Origin: Polaromonas sp. C04
GTDB taxonomy: Bacteria; Pseudomonadota; Gammaproteobacteria; Burkholderiales; Burkholderiaceae_C
Length of the DNA: 64,000 nucleotides
Direction: 5' to 3'
Assembly: GCF_002002705.1 (NCBI RefSeq)
Contig: NZ_MUNS01000032.1
Span: 1 to 64,000 of the forward strand
Shown here: positions 17,800 through 26,223 of the stretch, one piece after another
Numbering within the stretch: position 1 is the first letter of the stretch
Layout: each line of letters begins with the position of its first letter
Notes under the pieces: model-generated
Told to the model about the DNA's origin: nothing
Database searches by the model: none
The model's input: only the letters and a program-made list of their open reading frames with translations
Position numbers and translations under genes: made by a program

Positions 17800-18282
17800 A
17801 TGCTGCAAGTTCTCAAGGAATTTTTTGAAAGTCTGATGGCGCCGGCCGGCAGCCAGTCCCCACAGGCGCGCGAGCGCACGCTGCAGCTGGCCACGGCGGT
17901 GCTGCTGGTGGAGGTGATGCGGGTGGATGGCAACACGCACGCCGCACAGCAGGTCACCATCATGGCCGCGCTGCGCAGCAGGTTTGCGCTGCCCGATGAC
18001 GCGCTGGCGCAGCTGGTGGAGCAGGCGCGGCAGACGGCCGAAACGGCCAACGACTACTACCGCTTCACTAGCAGCATGAACGAGGAGTTCACGCAGGCCC
18101 AGAAGATCCAGGTGGTGGAGGCCATGTGGCAGGTGGCCTACGCCGACGCCCGCCTTGACGAGAACGAAATCAGCCTGATCGGCAAGATCGCAGATCTGCT
18201 CTACGTGACCCAGGGCGAGTACATCGGCGCCAAGATGCGCGCCAAGGAAGCGGCGCAGCTGGGCAGCAGCCAGGGCGCGTGA
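17800..18282 (+). CDS. TerB-like (tellurite resistance B) protein
   Basis: 160-residue all-helical soluble protein of the TerB/DjlA-N superfamily. Two acidic motifs, VEVMRVDGNTHAAQQ and VAYADARLDENEISLI, are the hallmark paired metal-binding loops. No other ter genes are near, so a role in tellurite is not implied; solitary TerB-like proteins are common. The start is the ATG just before the conserved helix; the region 17768-17787 upstream is AT-rich and could be the -10 area. Confidence 0.85.
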   Translation: MLQVLKEFFESLMAPAGSQSPQARERTLQLATAVLLVEVMRVDGNTHAAQQVTIMAALRSRFALPDDALAQLVEQARQTAETANDYYRFTSSMNEEFTQAQKIQVVEAMWQVAYADARLDENEISLIGKIADLLYVTQGEYIGAKMRAKEAAQLGSSQGA

Positions 18283-18364
18283 GATCCGGTGTCTCCGGCG
18301 TGCCAAGTGACGGCGGCGCACAGCCACTAAACTGGGCGCCACCCACTATCCGGAGACTTTTCCC

Positions 18365-19006
18365 ATGATCACGCTTTGCGGCTTTCCCGTCTCGAACTAC
18401 TACAACAAGGTCAAGCTCGCGCTGCTTGAAAAGGGCGTGCCGTTCAGCGAGGAAATAGTGCTGACCGGGCGCACCGACGAGGCGGTGCTGGGCGCCTCGC
18501 CGCTGGGCAAGATCCCGTTCATCCGCACGCCACAGGGCAGCCTGTGCGAGAGCGAGGCGATCGTCGAATACCTCGAGGCCACTTACCCCAACCCGCCGCT
18601 GCTGCCGGCCGAGCCGTTTGCCGCGGCCAAGGTGCGCGAGCTCGTCACGTTCATCGACCTGCACCTGGAGCTGGTGGCGCGCGAGCTGTATTCGCAGGCC
18701 TTCTTTGGCGGCACGGTGAGCGAGTCCAGCCAGGCGCGCATTCGCAAGCAGCTGGACAAGAACATTCCCGCCTTCAAGCGCCTGGCCAAATTCGCGCCCT
18801 ATGTGGCGGGCGATACCTTCACGCTGGCCGATTGCGCCGCCTTTGCCAGCCTGCCGGTGGTGGGCATGGCCACCAAAGCGATCTACGGCGAAGACCTGCT
18901 GCTCGCCGCCGGCGTGGACTACAAGCCCTACATGAAGTTCATCGGCGAGCGGCCCAGCGCGCAGAAGGTGCTGGCCGATCGCAAGGCGTACTCCAGCAAG
19001 GTCTAG
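18365..19006 (+). CDS. Glutathione S-transferase
   Basis: 213-residue GST with thioredoxin-like N-domain (residues 1-75; MITLCGFPVSNYYNKVKLAL, SPLGKIPFI, cis-Pro, and SEAIVEYLE for gamma-Glu binding) and an all-helical C-domain with the N-capping motif DTFTLADCAAFA. Probably detoxification or a glutathione-dependent isomerisation; class is not clear. Same strand as trxC 38 bp downstream. Confidence 0.92.
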   Translation: MITLCGFPVSNYYNKVKLALLEKGVPFSEEIVLTGRTDEAVLGASPLGKIPFIRTPQGSLCESEAIVEYLEATYPNPPLLPAEPFAAAKVRELVTFIDLHLELVARELYSQAFFGGTVSESSQARIRKQLDKNIPAFKRLAKFAPYVAGDTFTLADCAAFASLPVVGMATKAIYGEDLLLAAGVDYKPYMKFIGERPSAQKVLADRKAYSSKV

Positions 19007-19044
19007 CACTTGCAAAGCCGCCGCCGGCCCCCAAAATGCAGCAA

Positions 19045-19482
19045 ATGAACGAATCACTGCACATCGTCTGTCCGCATTGCCACACCACGAACCGCGTGCG
19101 TGCGGACCAGCTCGGCAGTGCGCCGACCTGCGGGCACTGCAAAAAACCCCTGTTCGACGCGCATCCTGCGGCACTGGACGAGGCGGCGTTTGACAAGCAC
19201 ATCGGCCGCAACCAGATCCCGGTGCTGGTGGACTTTTGGGCGCCCTGGTGCGGTCCGTGCCGCACCATGGCGCCGTGGTTCGAACAGGCCGCCGCGCAAC
19301 TGGAGCCGCGGGTGCGCCTGGCCAAGGTCGATACCGAGGCGGTGCCCAACCTCGCCGCGCGCTTCAACATCCGCAGCATTCCGACGCTGGCGCTGTTCGT
19401 GGGCGGGCGCGAGGTGGCGCGCCAGGCCGGCGCCATGGGCGCGGCCGACATCGTGCGCTGGGTGCAGCCGAATGTGCGCTGA
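19045..19482 (+). CDS. trxC: Thioredoxin TrxC (thioredoxin 2)
   Basis: 145-residue thioredoxin 2. The N-terminal zinc domain with two CxxC pairs (CPHCHTTN and CGHCKKP) precedes the thioredoxin fold, whose active site is FWAPWCGPC near residue 65 and cis-Pro in IRSIPTLALF. Reduces protein disulfides in oxidative stress; in E. coli it belongs to OxyR control, not visible here. Two in-frame ATGs (19036, 19045) are possible; I chose 19045 since relatives begin two or three residues before LHIVCPHC. A repeat copy follows the stop. Confidence 0.94.
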   Translation: MNESLHIVCPHCHTTNRVRADQLGSAPTCGHCKKPLFDAHPAALDEAAFDKHIGRNQIPVLVDFWAPWCGPCRTMAPWFEQAAAQLEPRVRLAKVDTEAVPNLAARFNIRSIPTLALFVGGREVARQAGAMGAADIVRWVQPNVR

Positions 19483-19541
19483 TTGCTACCGATTTCGTAG
19501 CTGCTCGCGCAGATCCCTCAAGGGCTAGCGGCTGTTTTTGT
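19483..19541 (+). repeat. Dispersed ~58-bp repeat between trxC and the M14-type gene
   Basis: Reads GATTGCTACCGATTTCGTAG, CTGCTCGCGCAGATC, then CAAGGGCTAGCGGCTGTTTT. It begins at the trxC stop and runs into the 3' end of the convergent gene, supplying that gene's last codons and stop. Confidence 0.75.
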
Positions 19542-20502
19542 TAAATTCCTGGCTTGCCAGCGGCCGCGACAGGTACACGCCCTCGCGCCCCACGATCGCC
19601 GTGCGCGCGGGCATCAGGATGGTGCAGTCGTCGCACGGCGCGCGGATTTCATCCGGGCCGTCGGTGGCGATGAGTTCGTCCTTGGCAAACACCTCAAAGC
19701 CCACGCACGGCCGGCTGAATCTGAATTCGGGCGTCTTGATCACATAGGTGCGCAGCAGCTCGAAGCGCCTGGGCGAGCCGGCGGGTGCGGTATCCGCGTC
19801 GCGCTCCATCAGGCCGAAGTGGGCCAGGAAGCCGCGCGTCACGGCCATGGCCGTATCGCTGCTCGCCTGGCGGAAATGCTGGCCGCATTCGACCACCATG
19901 GCGGCGCCCGTGCCGCCGGCACCGGCGAAGTGGCCGTACTGGATCAGCGGCGTGCCTGAGCCCAGGCCATCGGGCATGACCAGGTGCACCTGCGGGCGCC
20001 CGATCGCCAGCGCGACCTCGGCGTTGCGCGCGAAGCCGGGATAGACCCAGAAGGGTTCGACGTCCTGGCTGGTGGAGTGGATGTCGAGCAGGTGATCGGC
20101 TGCGGCAAGCACCGGGCGCAGCTCGCGCGCGCGCCGCAGCTCGGGGCTGTCCTCGTGGCCGTCCAGCCACTCGGGCGACCAGATGCGGTTCAGGTTGTGC
20201 ACCAGCAGGCGGCTCTCGAACGGCTGCGCCGGGTCAAAGGTTTCGTACGCCGCCACGTTGGCAAAGCTGACCGTGAGCGTGCCGATCAGCGGGCGCACGC
20301 CGGCATCCAGCAACTGCGTGGCCGCCACCATGCCGCAGAACTCGTTGCCGTGCGTGAGCGCGTTGACCAGCACGTGCGGCCCGGGCTTGCCGGATTCGAA
20401 GCGGTGCACGTAGTCGATGCCCACGTTGCCGCGCCGATAGGCCGACAGGTCGCGCGGGAGGACTTCGAAGGTGGTGGACGCTGGCGCAGAGGTTGGGTTC
20501 AT
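19525..20502 (-). CDS. Succinylglutamate desuccinylase/aspartoacylase-family zinc hydrolase
   Basis: 325-residue M14-like zinc amidohydrolase. Zinc ligands appear as NALTHGNEFCG (His, Glu) and LLDIHSTSQ (His), with a catalytic Glu region VVECGQHF. Family members deacylate N-acyl amino acids; the precise substrate is unknown. I start at MNPTSAPAS (20502); the frame extends upstream only through a copy of the dispersed repeat. The last residues (NKNSR) and the stop come from another copy, so both ends of this gene abut repeats. Confidence 0.87.
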   Translation of the reverse strand: MNPTSAPASTTFEVLPRDLSAYRRGNVGIDYVHRFESGKPGPHVLVNALTHGNEFCGMVAATQLLDAGVRPLIGTLTVSFANVAAYETFDPAQPFESRLLVHNLNRIWSPEWLDGHEDSPELRRARELRPVLAAADHLLDIHSTSQDVEPFWVYPGFARNAEVALAIGRPQVHLVMPDGLGSGTPLIQYGHFAGAGGTGAAMVVECGQHFRQASSDTAMAVTRGFLAHFGLMERDADTAPAGSPRRFELLRTYVIKTPEFRFSRPCVGFEVFAKDELIATDGPDEIRAPCDDCTILMPARTAIVGREGVYLSRPLASQEFNKNSR

Positions 20503-20503
20503 G

Positions 20504-20560
20504 TTTGCTACTTTTTTTATAGCTACTTGTGTAATACCCACAAGGGCTTGAGTCACATTC
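20504..20560 (+). repeat. Dispersed ~57-bp repeat upstream of the M14-type gene
   Basis: Reads TTTGCTACTTTTTTTATAGC, TACTTGTGTAATACC, CACAAGGGCTTGAGTCACAT. It has the GCTAC...GTAGC-like dyad at the 5' side and the CAAGGGCTT core at the 3' side. It begins right at the start codon of the 19525 gene and fills much of its upstream region. Confidence 0.78.
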
Positions 20561-20600
20561 TACTCATACCTTGCCAGACCCGTCCGCACGGAATGAATGC

Positions 20601-21455
20601 TCAGGCGCCGATGATGGCCTCGATCGTCTGCTGCCACAGCGGCGCCAGCTTGCGAAAGCCGCCTCGGCTGGGATGGATTTCGTTGAGCCAGTCGTTGCTC
20701 TGGCCGGTCGAACCGGGCACGGCGGGGGTCAAGGTGCCCACGGTGTCGACCACATGCACGTTGGGCAGGCCGAGCGAGCGGATCACGCCGCGCAGCCGGT
20801 CGATCAGCAGATCGGCCACAGGTTGCCAAAGCGCCGCGGGCACCCGGTGCACCTGCAGCGCGGGCAGCAGCCACGGCCCGAAGCCGGGCACGGCCGGCGC
20901 ATCGCGCGGCGTCAGATGATCGTAGGTATGCACGAAGACGGGCGTATCGTGGTTCTTGATGCTGGCGGCGACAAAGTCCGAGACTTTTTTGAAATTGGCG
21001 CGCAGATAGACCTCGAACTGTGCCCAGGCGGCCTCATGCACGCAATCGGCCGCCGTGGCGGGCGGGCTGGTGGTCGAGCACAGCCGCAGGATGCGCTGGT
21101 CTACGTACTGGTCGCTCACGGCATCGATCAGGTCGTTGCCGCCGCCGCTGAGCAGGATGGCGTCGAACTTCCAGGCCCGGTTGCCGTAGCTGCCGCCGTC
21201 GATGAGCGATGGGAAATTGCTGTCGCGCCACCAGTCGGCCATATGGTCCAGCGTGTCGCCGGGCATCGCCGTCTGAGTGATCAGCGTACGGCGCGTGAAC
21301 CGCAAAAAATTGAGCTGGTTGAAGCCCAGCACGGAGCCGTACGCAAACCACGAATCGCCTTCGGCCAGCATGTGGCGCCCGTAGTCGGCAGGGCTGGTGC
21401 CGGCCTCGCCGTTGTTGAGTTGCCAGGGTGCAATGGTCACTACGGGGACCGACAT
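20601..21455 (-). CDS. SGNH/GDSL-type hydrolase
   Basis: 284-residue putative esterase. Block I is LAEGDSWFAYG with the nucleophile Ser, block III LLSGGGNDLID, and block V DWLNEIHPS with the catalytic Asp and His. No signal peptide is evident, so it is probably cytoplasmic. CAGGAG precedes ATG 21455. Substrate unknown. No clear operon partner: the same-strand gene downstream is 98 bp away across a repeat. Confidence 0.85.
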   Translation of the reverse strand: MSVPVVTIAPWQLNNGEAGTSPADYGRHMLAEGDSWFAYGSVLGFNQLNFLRFTRRTLITQTAMPGDTLDHMADWWRDSNFPSLIDGGSYGNRAWKFDAILLSGGGNDLIDAVSDQYVDQRILRLCSTTSPPATAADCVHEAAWAQFEVYLRANFKKVSDFVAASIKNHDTPVFVHTYDHLTPRDAPAVPGFGPWLLPALQVHRVPAALWQPVADLLIDRLRGVIRSLGLPNVHVVDTVGTLTPAVPGSTGQSNDWLNEIHPSRGGFRKLAPLWQQTIEAIIGA

Positions 21456-21613
21456 GGTGAACTCCTGAAGACTGCTTGCCAATATAACGGCGCCCCTGCC
21501 ATCGCACAATCCTAGACGGCAGCCTCTAGGATTTGGGTCGCTATTAGGTCGCACGCCCTAGGGCGAACGGGGAAAATTCATTCATCAACTTTTCACCCTC
21601 TCGGGAACCTACC

Positions 21614-22135
21614 ATGACCGCAAAGAACCTCTCTACCGTTGTGACCGACTTGATCGAGTCCTACGGCAACACCTCCAAAAACGTGATCAACGCCTATCGC
21701 ACCGGCGGCGAGCGTATCGTCGGCTTCGTGGAGCAGCGCTGGGACCGCGCCCTGGAAGCGTCCAGCCCGAAGCTGAGCGCCGACGTGGTTGAGAACGCCA
21801 CCGCCGCGCAAAAGCTGGTTGGCAGCTACTACGCCCAAGGCCTGGCCCTGGCGACCAACAGTGCGGACACCCTGGTCAACGAGATCGTCAAGTTCGCCGG
21901 TCAAGGCGTGCAGCAAGTGGCCGCCAACGCCAGCCGCTTTGAAGAAAAAACCGGCGTGCCCGCTCTCAGCAAGCTCGCCACGGCTGCCGTGCCTGCGGCC
22001 GAGATGGTGAGCAAGCTGGCCGCCCAGCTGGAAGAGAAGTCTGCCGAATTGGTGAAAAAGATCGCTGGCGACGACGCTGCCTCCGTCAAGCACGTCTCGC
22101 CCTTCAAGAAGGCGCGCGCCACCAAGGCCGCCTGA
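21614..22135 (+). CDS. Phasin-like coiled-coil protein
   Basis: 173-residue, Ala-rich, helical, cysteine-free protein ending in a basic tail (HVSPFKKARATKAA). The amphipathic repeats (KLVGSYYAQGLALATNSADT, FAGQGVQQVAANASRFEEKT) resemble phasins that coat polyhydroxyalkanoate granules. Family assignment is by look rather than a strict motif. No PHA synthase is in the window. A strong terminator follows, consistent with a highly expressed single gene. Confidence 0.68.
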   Translation: MTAKNLSTVVTDLIESYGNTSKNVINAYRTGGERIVGFVEQRWDRALEASSPKLSADVVENATAAQKLVGSYYAQGLALATNSADTLVNEIVKFAGQGVQQVAANASRFEEKTGVPALSKLATAAVPAAEMVSKLAAQLEEKSAELVKKIAGDDAASVKHVSPFKKARATKAA

Positions 22136-22155
22136 ACCTGAACCCGGCCTGTGTG

Positions 22156-22198
22156 GCCGCCCCGCTCACTTCGTTGAGCGGGGCGGCTTTTTCTTTTT
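22156..22198 (+). terminator. Strong Rho-independent terminator after the phasin-like gene
   Basis: GCCGCCCCGCTCA pairs exactly with TGAGCGGGGCGGC around the loop CTTCGT, followed by TTTTTCTTTTT. The stem overlaps the last codons and stop of the convergent ylqF gene. Confidence 0.93.
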
Positions 22199-23077
22199 GA
22201 GCTGCCGCTCGGCATCGACGATCAAGCCCGCGGCCAGCCACGCGGCGAATTCTTCCGGGGTTTCCAGCGTGATGCGCCCCAGGTTGGCCGCGCGCAGGTC
22301 GTAGATCACGATCTCGGCGGCCTTTTGCAGGTTCACGCGCCCGCCACTTTGCACCGCGCCGCGCTTGCGGCCAATGGCCTGGAGCAGTTGCTCATCGGTG
22401 AGGCCCGCCAGGTCCACGCTGTAGCGCGCGGCGAGCGCGCCGGGATAATGCCGGGTCAGATAACCGAGCAGCTCCAGCGCCACCTCTTCTTCATCGAAGG
22501 CGTTGCGGCCGATGGCGCCGCTGGCCGCCAGGTTGTAGCCGCTGCGGGCCACGATGATGCGCGGCCACAGCACGCCGGGCGTGTCGTACAGATAAAAGTC
22601 GTCGGCCAGCGCAATGCGCTGCTCCAGCTTGGTGATGCCAGCCTCGTCGCCGGTTTTGGCGGCGCGCTTGCCCGTGAGCGTGTTGATCAGCGTGGACTTG
22701 CCAACGTTGGGAATCCCGCAAATGAGCACGCGCATGGGTTTGGCCATGCCGGCGCGGCCGGGCGCGAGCTCGTGGCAGGCCTGGATGAGACGCCGAGCGG
22801 GCGTGGCCTCGCTCGCGTCGAGTGCCAGCGCGCGCGTGGCGGGCAGCGCGTTGTAGTGCGCCAGCCAGAGCGCGGTGCGCGCCGGGTTGGCCAGGTCCTG
22901 TTTGTTGAGCACTTTGAGCCCGGGCTTGCCGCTCGTGATCTCGGCCAGCATGGGGTTGGCGCTGGAGCCCGGCAGGCGCGCATCGAGCAGCTCGATCACC
23001 ACATCAATGTCCTTGATGCGCTCCTGGATGGCTTTTTTGGTCAGGTGCATGTGACCGGGAAACCACTGGATGGCCAT
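22166..23077 (-). CDS. ylqF: Ribosome biogenesis GTPase YlqF/RbgA
   Basis: 303-residue circularly permuted GTPase that assists late large-subunit assembly. Motif order is permuted as expected: G4 NKQD near residue 58, G1 GIPNVGKSTLIN near 120, G3 DTPGVLWP near 165. N-terminus IQWFPGHMHLTKKA is diagnostic, which fixes the start at MAIQWF (23077). The C-terminus is lysine-rich and encoded within the convergent phasin terminator. Confidence 0.93.
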   Translation of the reverse strand: MAIQWFPGHMHLTKKAIQERIKDIDVVIELLDARLPGSSANPMLAEITSGKPGLKVLNKQDLANPARTALWLAHYNALPATRALALDASEATPARRLIQACHELAPGRAGMAKPMRVLICGIPNVGKSTLINTLTGKRAAKTGDEAGITKLEQRIALADDFYLYDTPGVLWPRIIVARSGYNLAASGAIGRNAFDEEEVALELLGYLTRHYPGALAARYSVDLAGLTDEQLLQAIGRKRGAVQSGGRVNLQKAAEIVIYDLRAANLGRITLETPEEFAAWLAAGLIVDAERQLKKKKPPRSTK

Positions 23078-23391
23078 CGGGATGTTCTTTCTTGTCAAGA
23101 CTGGGTGGGATGAAGGGGCGAGTGCGAATTGTCACCGCATCGGATCATCGGCTCCATGCCCTCACTCAACACCCCACTGCGACCGCCTGACATCAAGGCC
23201 GGCAAGGCGAACAACGAGCTGCTGCCAAAAGGCGTGCCGGGCCGAATTGCCGAACCGGTCCTACATCCTTCCACCGCCATAGGGGCCACACTGGGGATTC
23301 GTTCCGTCAAGCCGACGGTTGACCGCTGCGCCGGCCGCCGCCAGACGGTATCCGGCAGCACGTGCCGCAACCATCCCACAAGGACACCCGT
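23078..23391. other. Intergenic region, nothing recognised
   Basis: About 310 bp between the divergent ylqF and HPF-like genes. A 112-codon plus-strand ORF (23129-23467) fits no family and overlaps the start of the HPF gene, so I do not call it. Promoters for both genes are expected here but I see no convincing boxes. Confidence 0.5.
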
Positions 23392-23751
23392 ATGCAAATT
23401 CAAGTGGACACCAGCAAGGGCATTGGCAACAAGGACGCGCTGGAGCGCTGGGCCGATAACGAACTGAATGAAAAACTGAACCGTTTCCGGGACGACATCA
23501 CGCGCGTGGAGGTCTACCTGAGCGACGAGAAGGGTGACAAGGGCGGCGCCAACGCCCTGCACTGCTCCATGCAGGCCCGCCTGGGCCACCACCAACTCAT
23601 TACCGTGAACCACCATGGCGCCACCCAGGACGAGGCGTTTCGGGGCGCGCTGACCAAGCTGCTGGGTTCGCTGGAGACCACACTGGGGCGGCTGAAGAAC
23701 CACCGCGACCGCGAATCCATCCGCAAGGATGGGGGCGTTGCCGGGCAGTAG
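23392..23751 (+). CDS. HPF/RaiA-family ribosome-associated protein
   Basis: 119-residue S30AE/HPF-like protein: MQIQVDTSKGIGNKDALERW, a VEVYLSDEKGDKGG strand-turn, and the basic helix RALTKLLGSLETTLGRLKNH-like end. Short members of this family bind the small subunit in stationary phase or stress. It lacks the long C-terminal dimerisation domain. Convergent with gshA, 13 bp away. Confidence 0.82.
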   Translation: MQIQVDTSKGIGNKDALERWADNELNEKLNRFRDDITRVEVYLSDEKGDKGGANALHCSMQARLGHHQLITVNHHGATQDEAFRGALTKLLGSLETTLGRLKNHRDRESIRKDGGVAGQ

Positions 23752-23764
23752 CGCAGCAGACCCG

Positions 23765-25315
23765 CTACGCGGCGCGCGGCAGGGCGCCCGGCAGGCCCAG
23801 GCGCTCAGGCGACAGGTACTGCTGCAGGTAGATGTCGAACGGCACGGTGTCAGCGGCCTCGACTTTTTTCTGGTCCTCGATGGATTGCTGCGCCATGGCG
23901 CGAAAGCGCGCTTGCATGTCGGCGGGAAAAGGCAGACTCAGCAGCGCGCGCCTGGTTTGTTGGGACTGTGCGCGGGCGAAGCGGATGAACGAGTTGTCGA
24001 ACTCCCTGGCCATCACCTCCAGCACGCGCGCCGAAGGTAATGTGCTGGCGTCCGCCAGCCCCGCCCGGGCGGCCATTAACGCCTGGCGGTACTGCGTGCC
24101 GCCATGCACCGCGTCGAGCCGGGCCGCGATCGGCACGAACGCCTCCATCAGCTCCATGCCCCAGTCGGTCAGCAGCACCTCGCGCCCGTCGCGCTCCAGG
24201 CGCAGCCCCTGCTCGCGCCCGCGCGCGGCCACGCGGTCGCGGCTGTGCGAGGTTTCGGCAATTTCCTGCGGCGTGTCGGGTGGGCTGTCGGCCAGCAGGC
24301 AATGCAGCAAAAACACGTCGAGAAAGCGCATGGTCTGCGCCGTGATGCCCACGGGGATGAAGGGGTCGAGGTCCATCAGGCGCACCTCGATGTATTCCAC
24401 GCCGCGCTCGCGCAGCGCGTGCAGCGGGCGCTCGCCCGGCTGGATCACGCGCTTGGGGCGGATGGTGCCGTAGAACTCGTTCTCGATCTGCAGCAGGCTG
24501 GTGTCAAGCTGGTTGTAGTCGCCGCCGGGATTGCGCACACCGATGGCTTCGTAGGCCGGATAGGGCCGGGTCAGCGCATCCTGCAGCGAGGCACCATAGC
24601 CATCGAGGCTGTTGTAGCTCACCGCGATGGAGGCCTGTGCGTCGCTCTGGTAGCCCAGGCGCCCCATGCGCAGCGAGGTGCCATACGGCATGTACATGGT
24701 GTGCTCGTTCAGCGTTTGAAGTTCGTGCGCGCGCCCGGCGAGAAAACTGGAACACACCGCGGGCGATGCGCCAAACAGGTACAGCAGCAGGAACGCATGG
24801 CGGCGGAAATTGCGGATCAGCGCAAAGTAGGCTTCGCTGGAGACGTCCGGCATCGACCAGTTGTAGTGGATGCCCGAGATGGTCTGCATGCGCCGGCCAT
24901 AGCGATGGCTCAGCCCCATGCGGTACACGCTCTTGGAGCGGCCGATGTTGGATGACCCGTAGAGGCCGATCGGAATCGTCTCGTCGGTCGGCAGGCCGCA
25001 GGGCATGCTCGAGACCCACAGCATCTCGTTGCCCGCCTCCTTCAGCACCTGATAGGTGAACTGATGGAGTTGGGTGAGCTCTTCCAGGCAGGCATCGACC
25101 CCGGCATGCACGCCGGTGATGAGTTCGACTTGCGACTCGCTGAAATCGGTGGTGATGTGCGGATGCGTGAGCGCCGAGCCGAGCGCGGCCGGGTGCGGCG
25201 TCAGGGCGAGCGCGCCATCGGCCTGCGCGCGCAGGCTTTCCTTTTCGATGCCGCGGCGAATACCTTTCAGGGTGACGGGGGAAAGCGCGCCCAGGCGCTC
25301 TTGCAAACTGCTCAT
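23765..25315 (-). CDS. gshA: Glutamate-cysteine ligase
   Basis: 516-residue enzyme of the gammaproteobacterial GshA type that makes gamma-glutamylcysteine, the first step of glutathione synthesis. Typical stretches: RRGIEKESLR, HPHITTDFSESQVELITG, VSSMPCGLP, SGIHYNWS and VEYIEVRLMDLDPF (metal/glutamate site). Length is as expected. The frame is open far upstream, but the start is set at MSSLQERLGAL, the family N-terminus. Links functionally to the GST and TrxC genes nearby. A family repeat lies upstream. Confidence 0.96.
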   Translation of the reverse strand: MSSLQERLGALSPVTLKGIRRGIEKESLRAQADGALALTPHPAALGSALTHPHITTDFSESQVELITGVHAGVDACLEELTQLHQFTYQVLKEAGNEMLWVSSMPCGLPTDETIPIGLYGSSNIGRSKSVYRMGLSHRYGRRMQTISGIHYNWSMPDVSSEAYFALIRNFRRHAFLLLYLFGASPAVCSSFLAGRAHELQTLNEHTMYMPYGTSLRMGRLGYQSDAQASIAVSYNSLDGYGASLQDALTRPYPAYEAIGVRNPGGDYNQLDTSLLQIENEFYGTIRPKRVIQPGERPLHALRERGVEYIEVRLMDLDPFIPVGITAQTMRFLDVFLLHCLLADSPPDTPQEIAETSHSRDRVAARGREQGLRLERDGREVLLTDWGMELMEAFVPIAARLDAVHGGTQYRQALMAARAGLADASTLPSARVLEVMAREFDNSFIRFARAQSQQTRRALLSLPFPADMQARFRAMAQQSIEDQKKVEAADTVPFDIYLQQYLSPERLGLPGALPRAA

Positions 25316-25382
25316 GTCGATGGCTTTTGAATCTGTGCGGGCTGAAAGGTAACACAGGCTGCCAATGCCTGCCCGACGCGGC

Positions 25383-25480
25383 TTTTGGGCGCGCCGTGCT
25401 AGCGAACTCCCACGCTTGTCGCTTCGCGTACTACGTTGCCCCCTGAGGGGGCCAGCCTTGCTTGGAGCGGTCCTTCGCTG
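25383..25480 (+). repeat. Intergenic CCCCCTGAGGGGGC-type repeat
   Basis: Contains CTCCCACGCTTGTCGCTTCG, a GCCCCCTGAGGGGGC palindrome at 25438-25452, and a GC-rich tail. I recognise the core as the dispersed intergenic repeat common in Comamonadaceae. It separates gshA from the iron operon. A related copy is at 54125. Confidence 0.7.
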
Positions 25481-25482
25481 CG

Positions 25483-26223
25483 TCAGAGCCGCGTCATCGT
25501 CAGGCCCAGCGTGAGCGCGATCGACGTCCCGAAAATCACCAAACCCACGAGCCGGCGCCGGCTGGTTTGCACCCACAGGATCACGCCCGAGAGCGACAGG
25601 AAGATCAGGCTGCCGGCCAGCGTGTCGATGAGCAGAATCCACGCCAGCGACATGCCCACACCCTTGTGCAGGTTGGTCAGCGTCGCGATGAAGCCGTTGC
25701 TCGTGGTGGTGACGCCGACCGAGCGGTTGCCGTGCCAGTAGTCGGCCTGCACGATGGCGTTGGGGCCGCCAAAGTTGAAGATCCAGTGCTCGGGCTGCAT
25801 CAGCGCCAGCGACTGCGCCACGTCGCCAGGCGCGGATAGCTTGTCTTTCGGCACCCAGGCCGCCACTTTGGCCGGCTCGACCCGCATCGAATTCGCTGGC
25901 CTGTCCAGGCCCAGGGCCGTTTGCAGCCAGACCGCCATCTCGGCAGCAGTTGCCGGCGCCGGATCCGGCAGCGCCAGCTGTGCGTTGATACGCTGCTGCG
26001 ACATGGGCGGCAGCTTGAGCACGGCGCGGTGGTTCAGCCAGATGCCGCTGGTGCCGAAGATCAACCCGAGCAGCGCACCCCACAAGCCAAACCAGCCATG
26101 GGTCTTGCGCACCCAGCGCACGAAGGTGGCACGGCGGTGGTGCGGGTGCGGGTGGTCAGCCATGCCGCGCTGCGGCAAGGCGGCCGTGTCGTTGCGGGGC
26201 AGGGTCATCTCGCGCGCCATCAT
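25483..26223 (-). CDS. PepSY-type membrane protein of the iron-uptake operon
   Basis: 246-residue protein: His-rich cytoplasmic start (DHPHPHHRRATF), helix WFGLWGALLGLIFGTSGIWL, a periplasmic domain of ~120 residues, and two C-terminal helices (LAWILLIDTLAGSLIFLSLS and the last ~20 residues). This is the PepSY-associated TM family that accompanies TonB receptors, proposed as ferric-siderophore reductases. Start codon overlaps the stop of the dioxygenase gene (TGATG). Third gene of the operon. Confidence 0.84.
   Translation of the reverse strand: MMAREMTLPRNDTAALPQRGMADHPHPHHRRATFVRWVRKTHGWFGLWGALLGLIFGTSGIWLNHRAVLKLPPMSQQRINAQLALPDPAPATAAEMAVWLQTALGLDRPANSMRVEPAKVAAWVPKDKLSAPGDVAQSLALMQPEHWIFNFGGPNAIVQADYWHGNRSVGVTTTSNGFIATLTNLHKGVGMSLAWILLIDTLAGSLIFLSLSGVILWVQTSRRRLVGLVIFGTSIALTLGLTMTRL

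Noticed and set aside
23129-23467. 112-codon ORF between ylqF and the HPF-like gene
   Set aside because: No family resemblance, overlaps the HPF start in another frame, no ribosome site.
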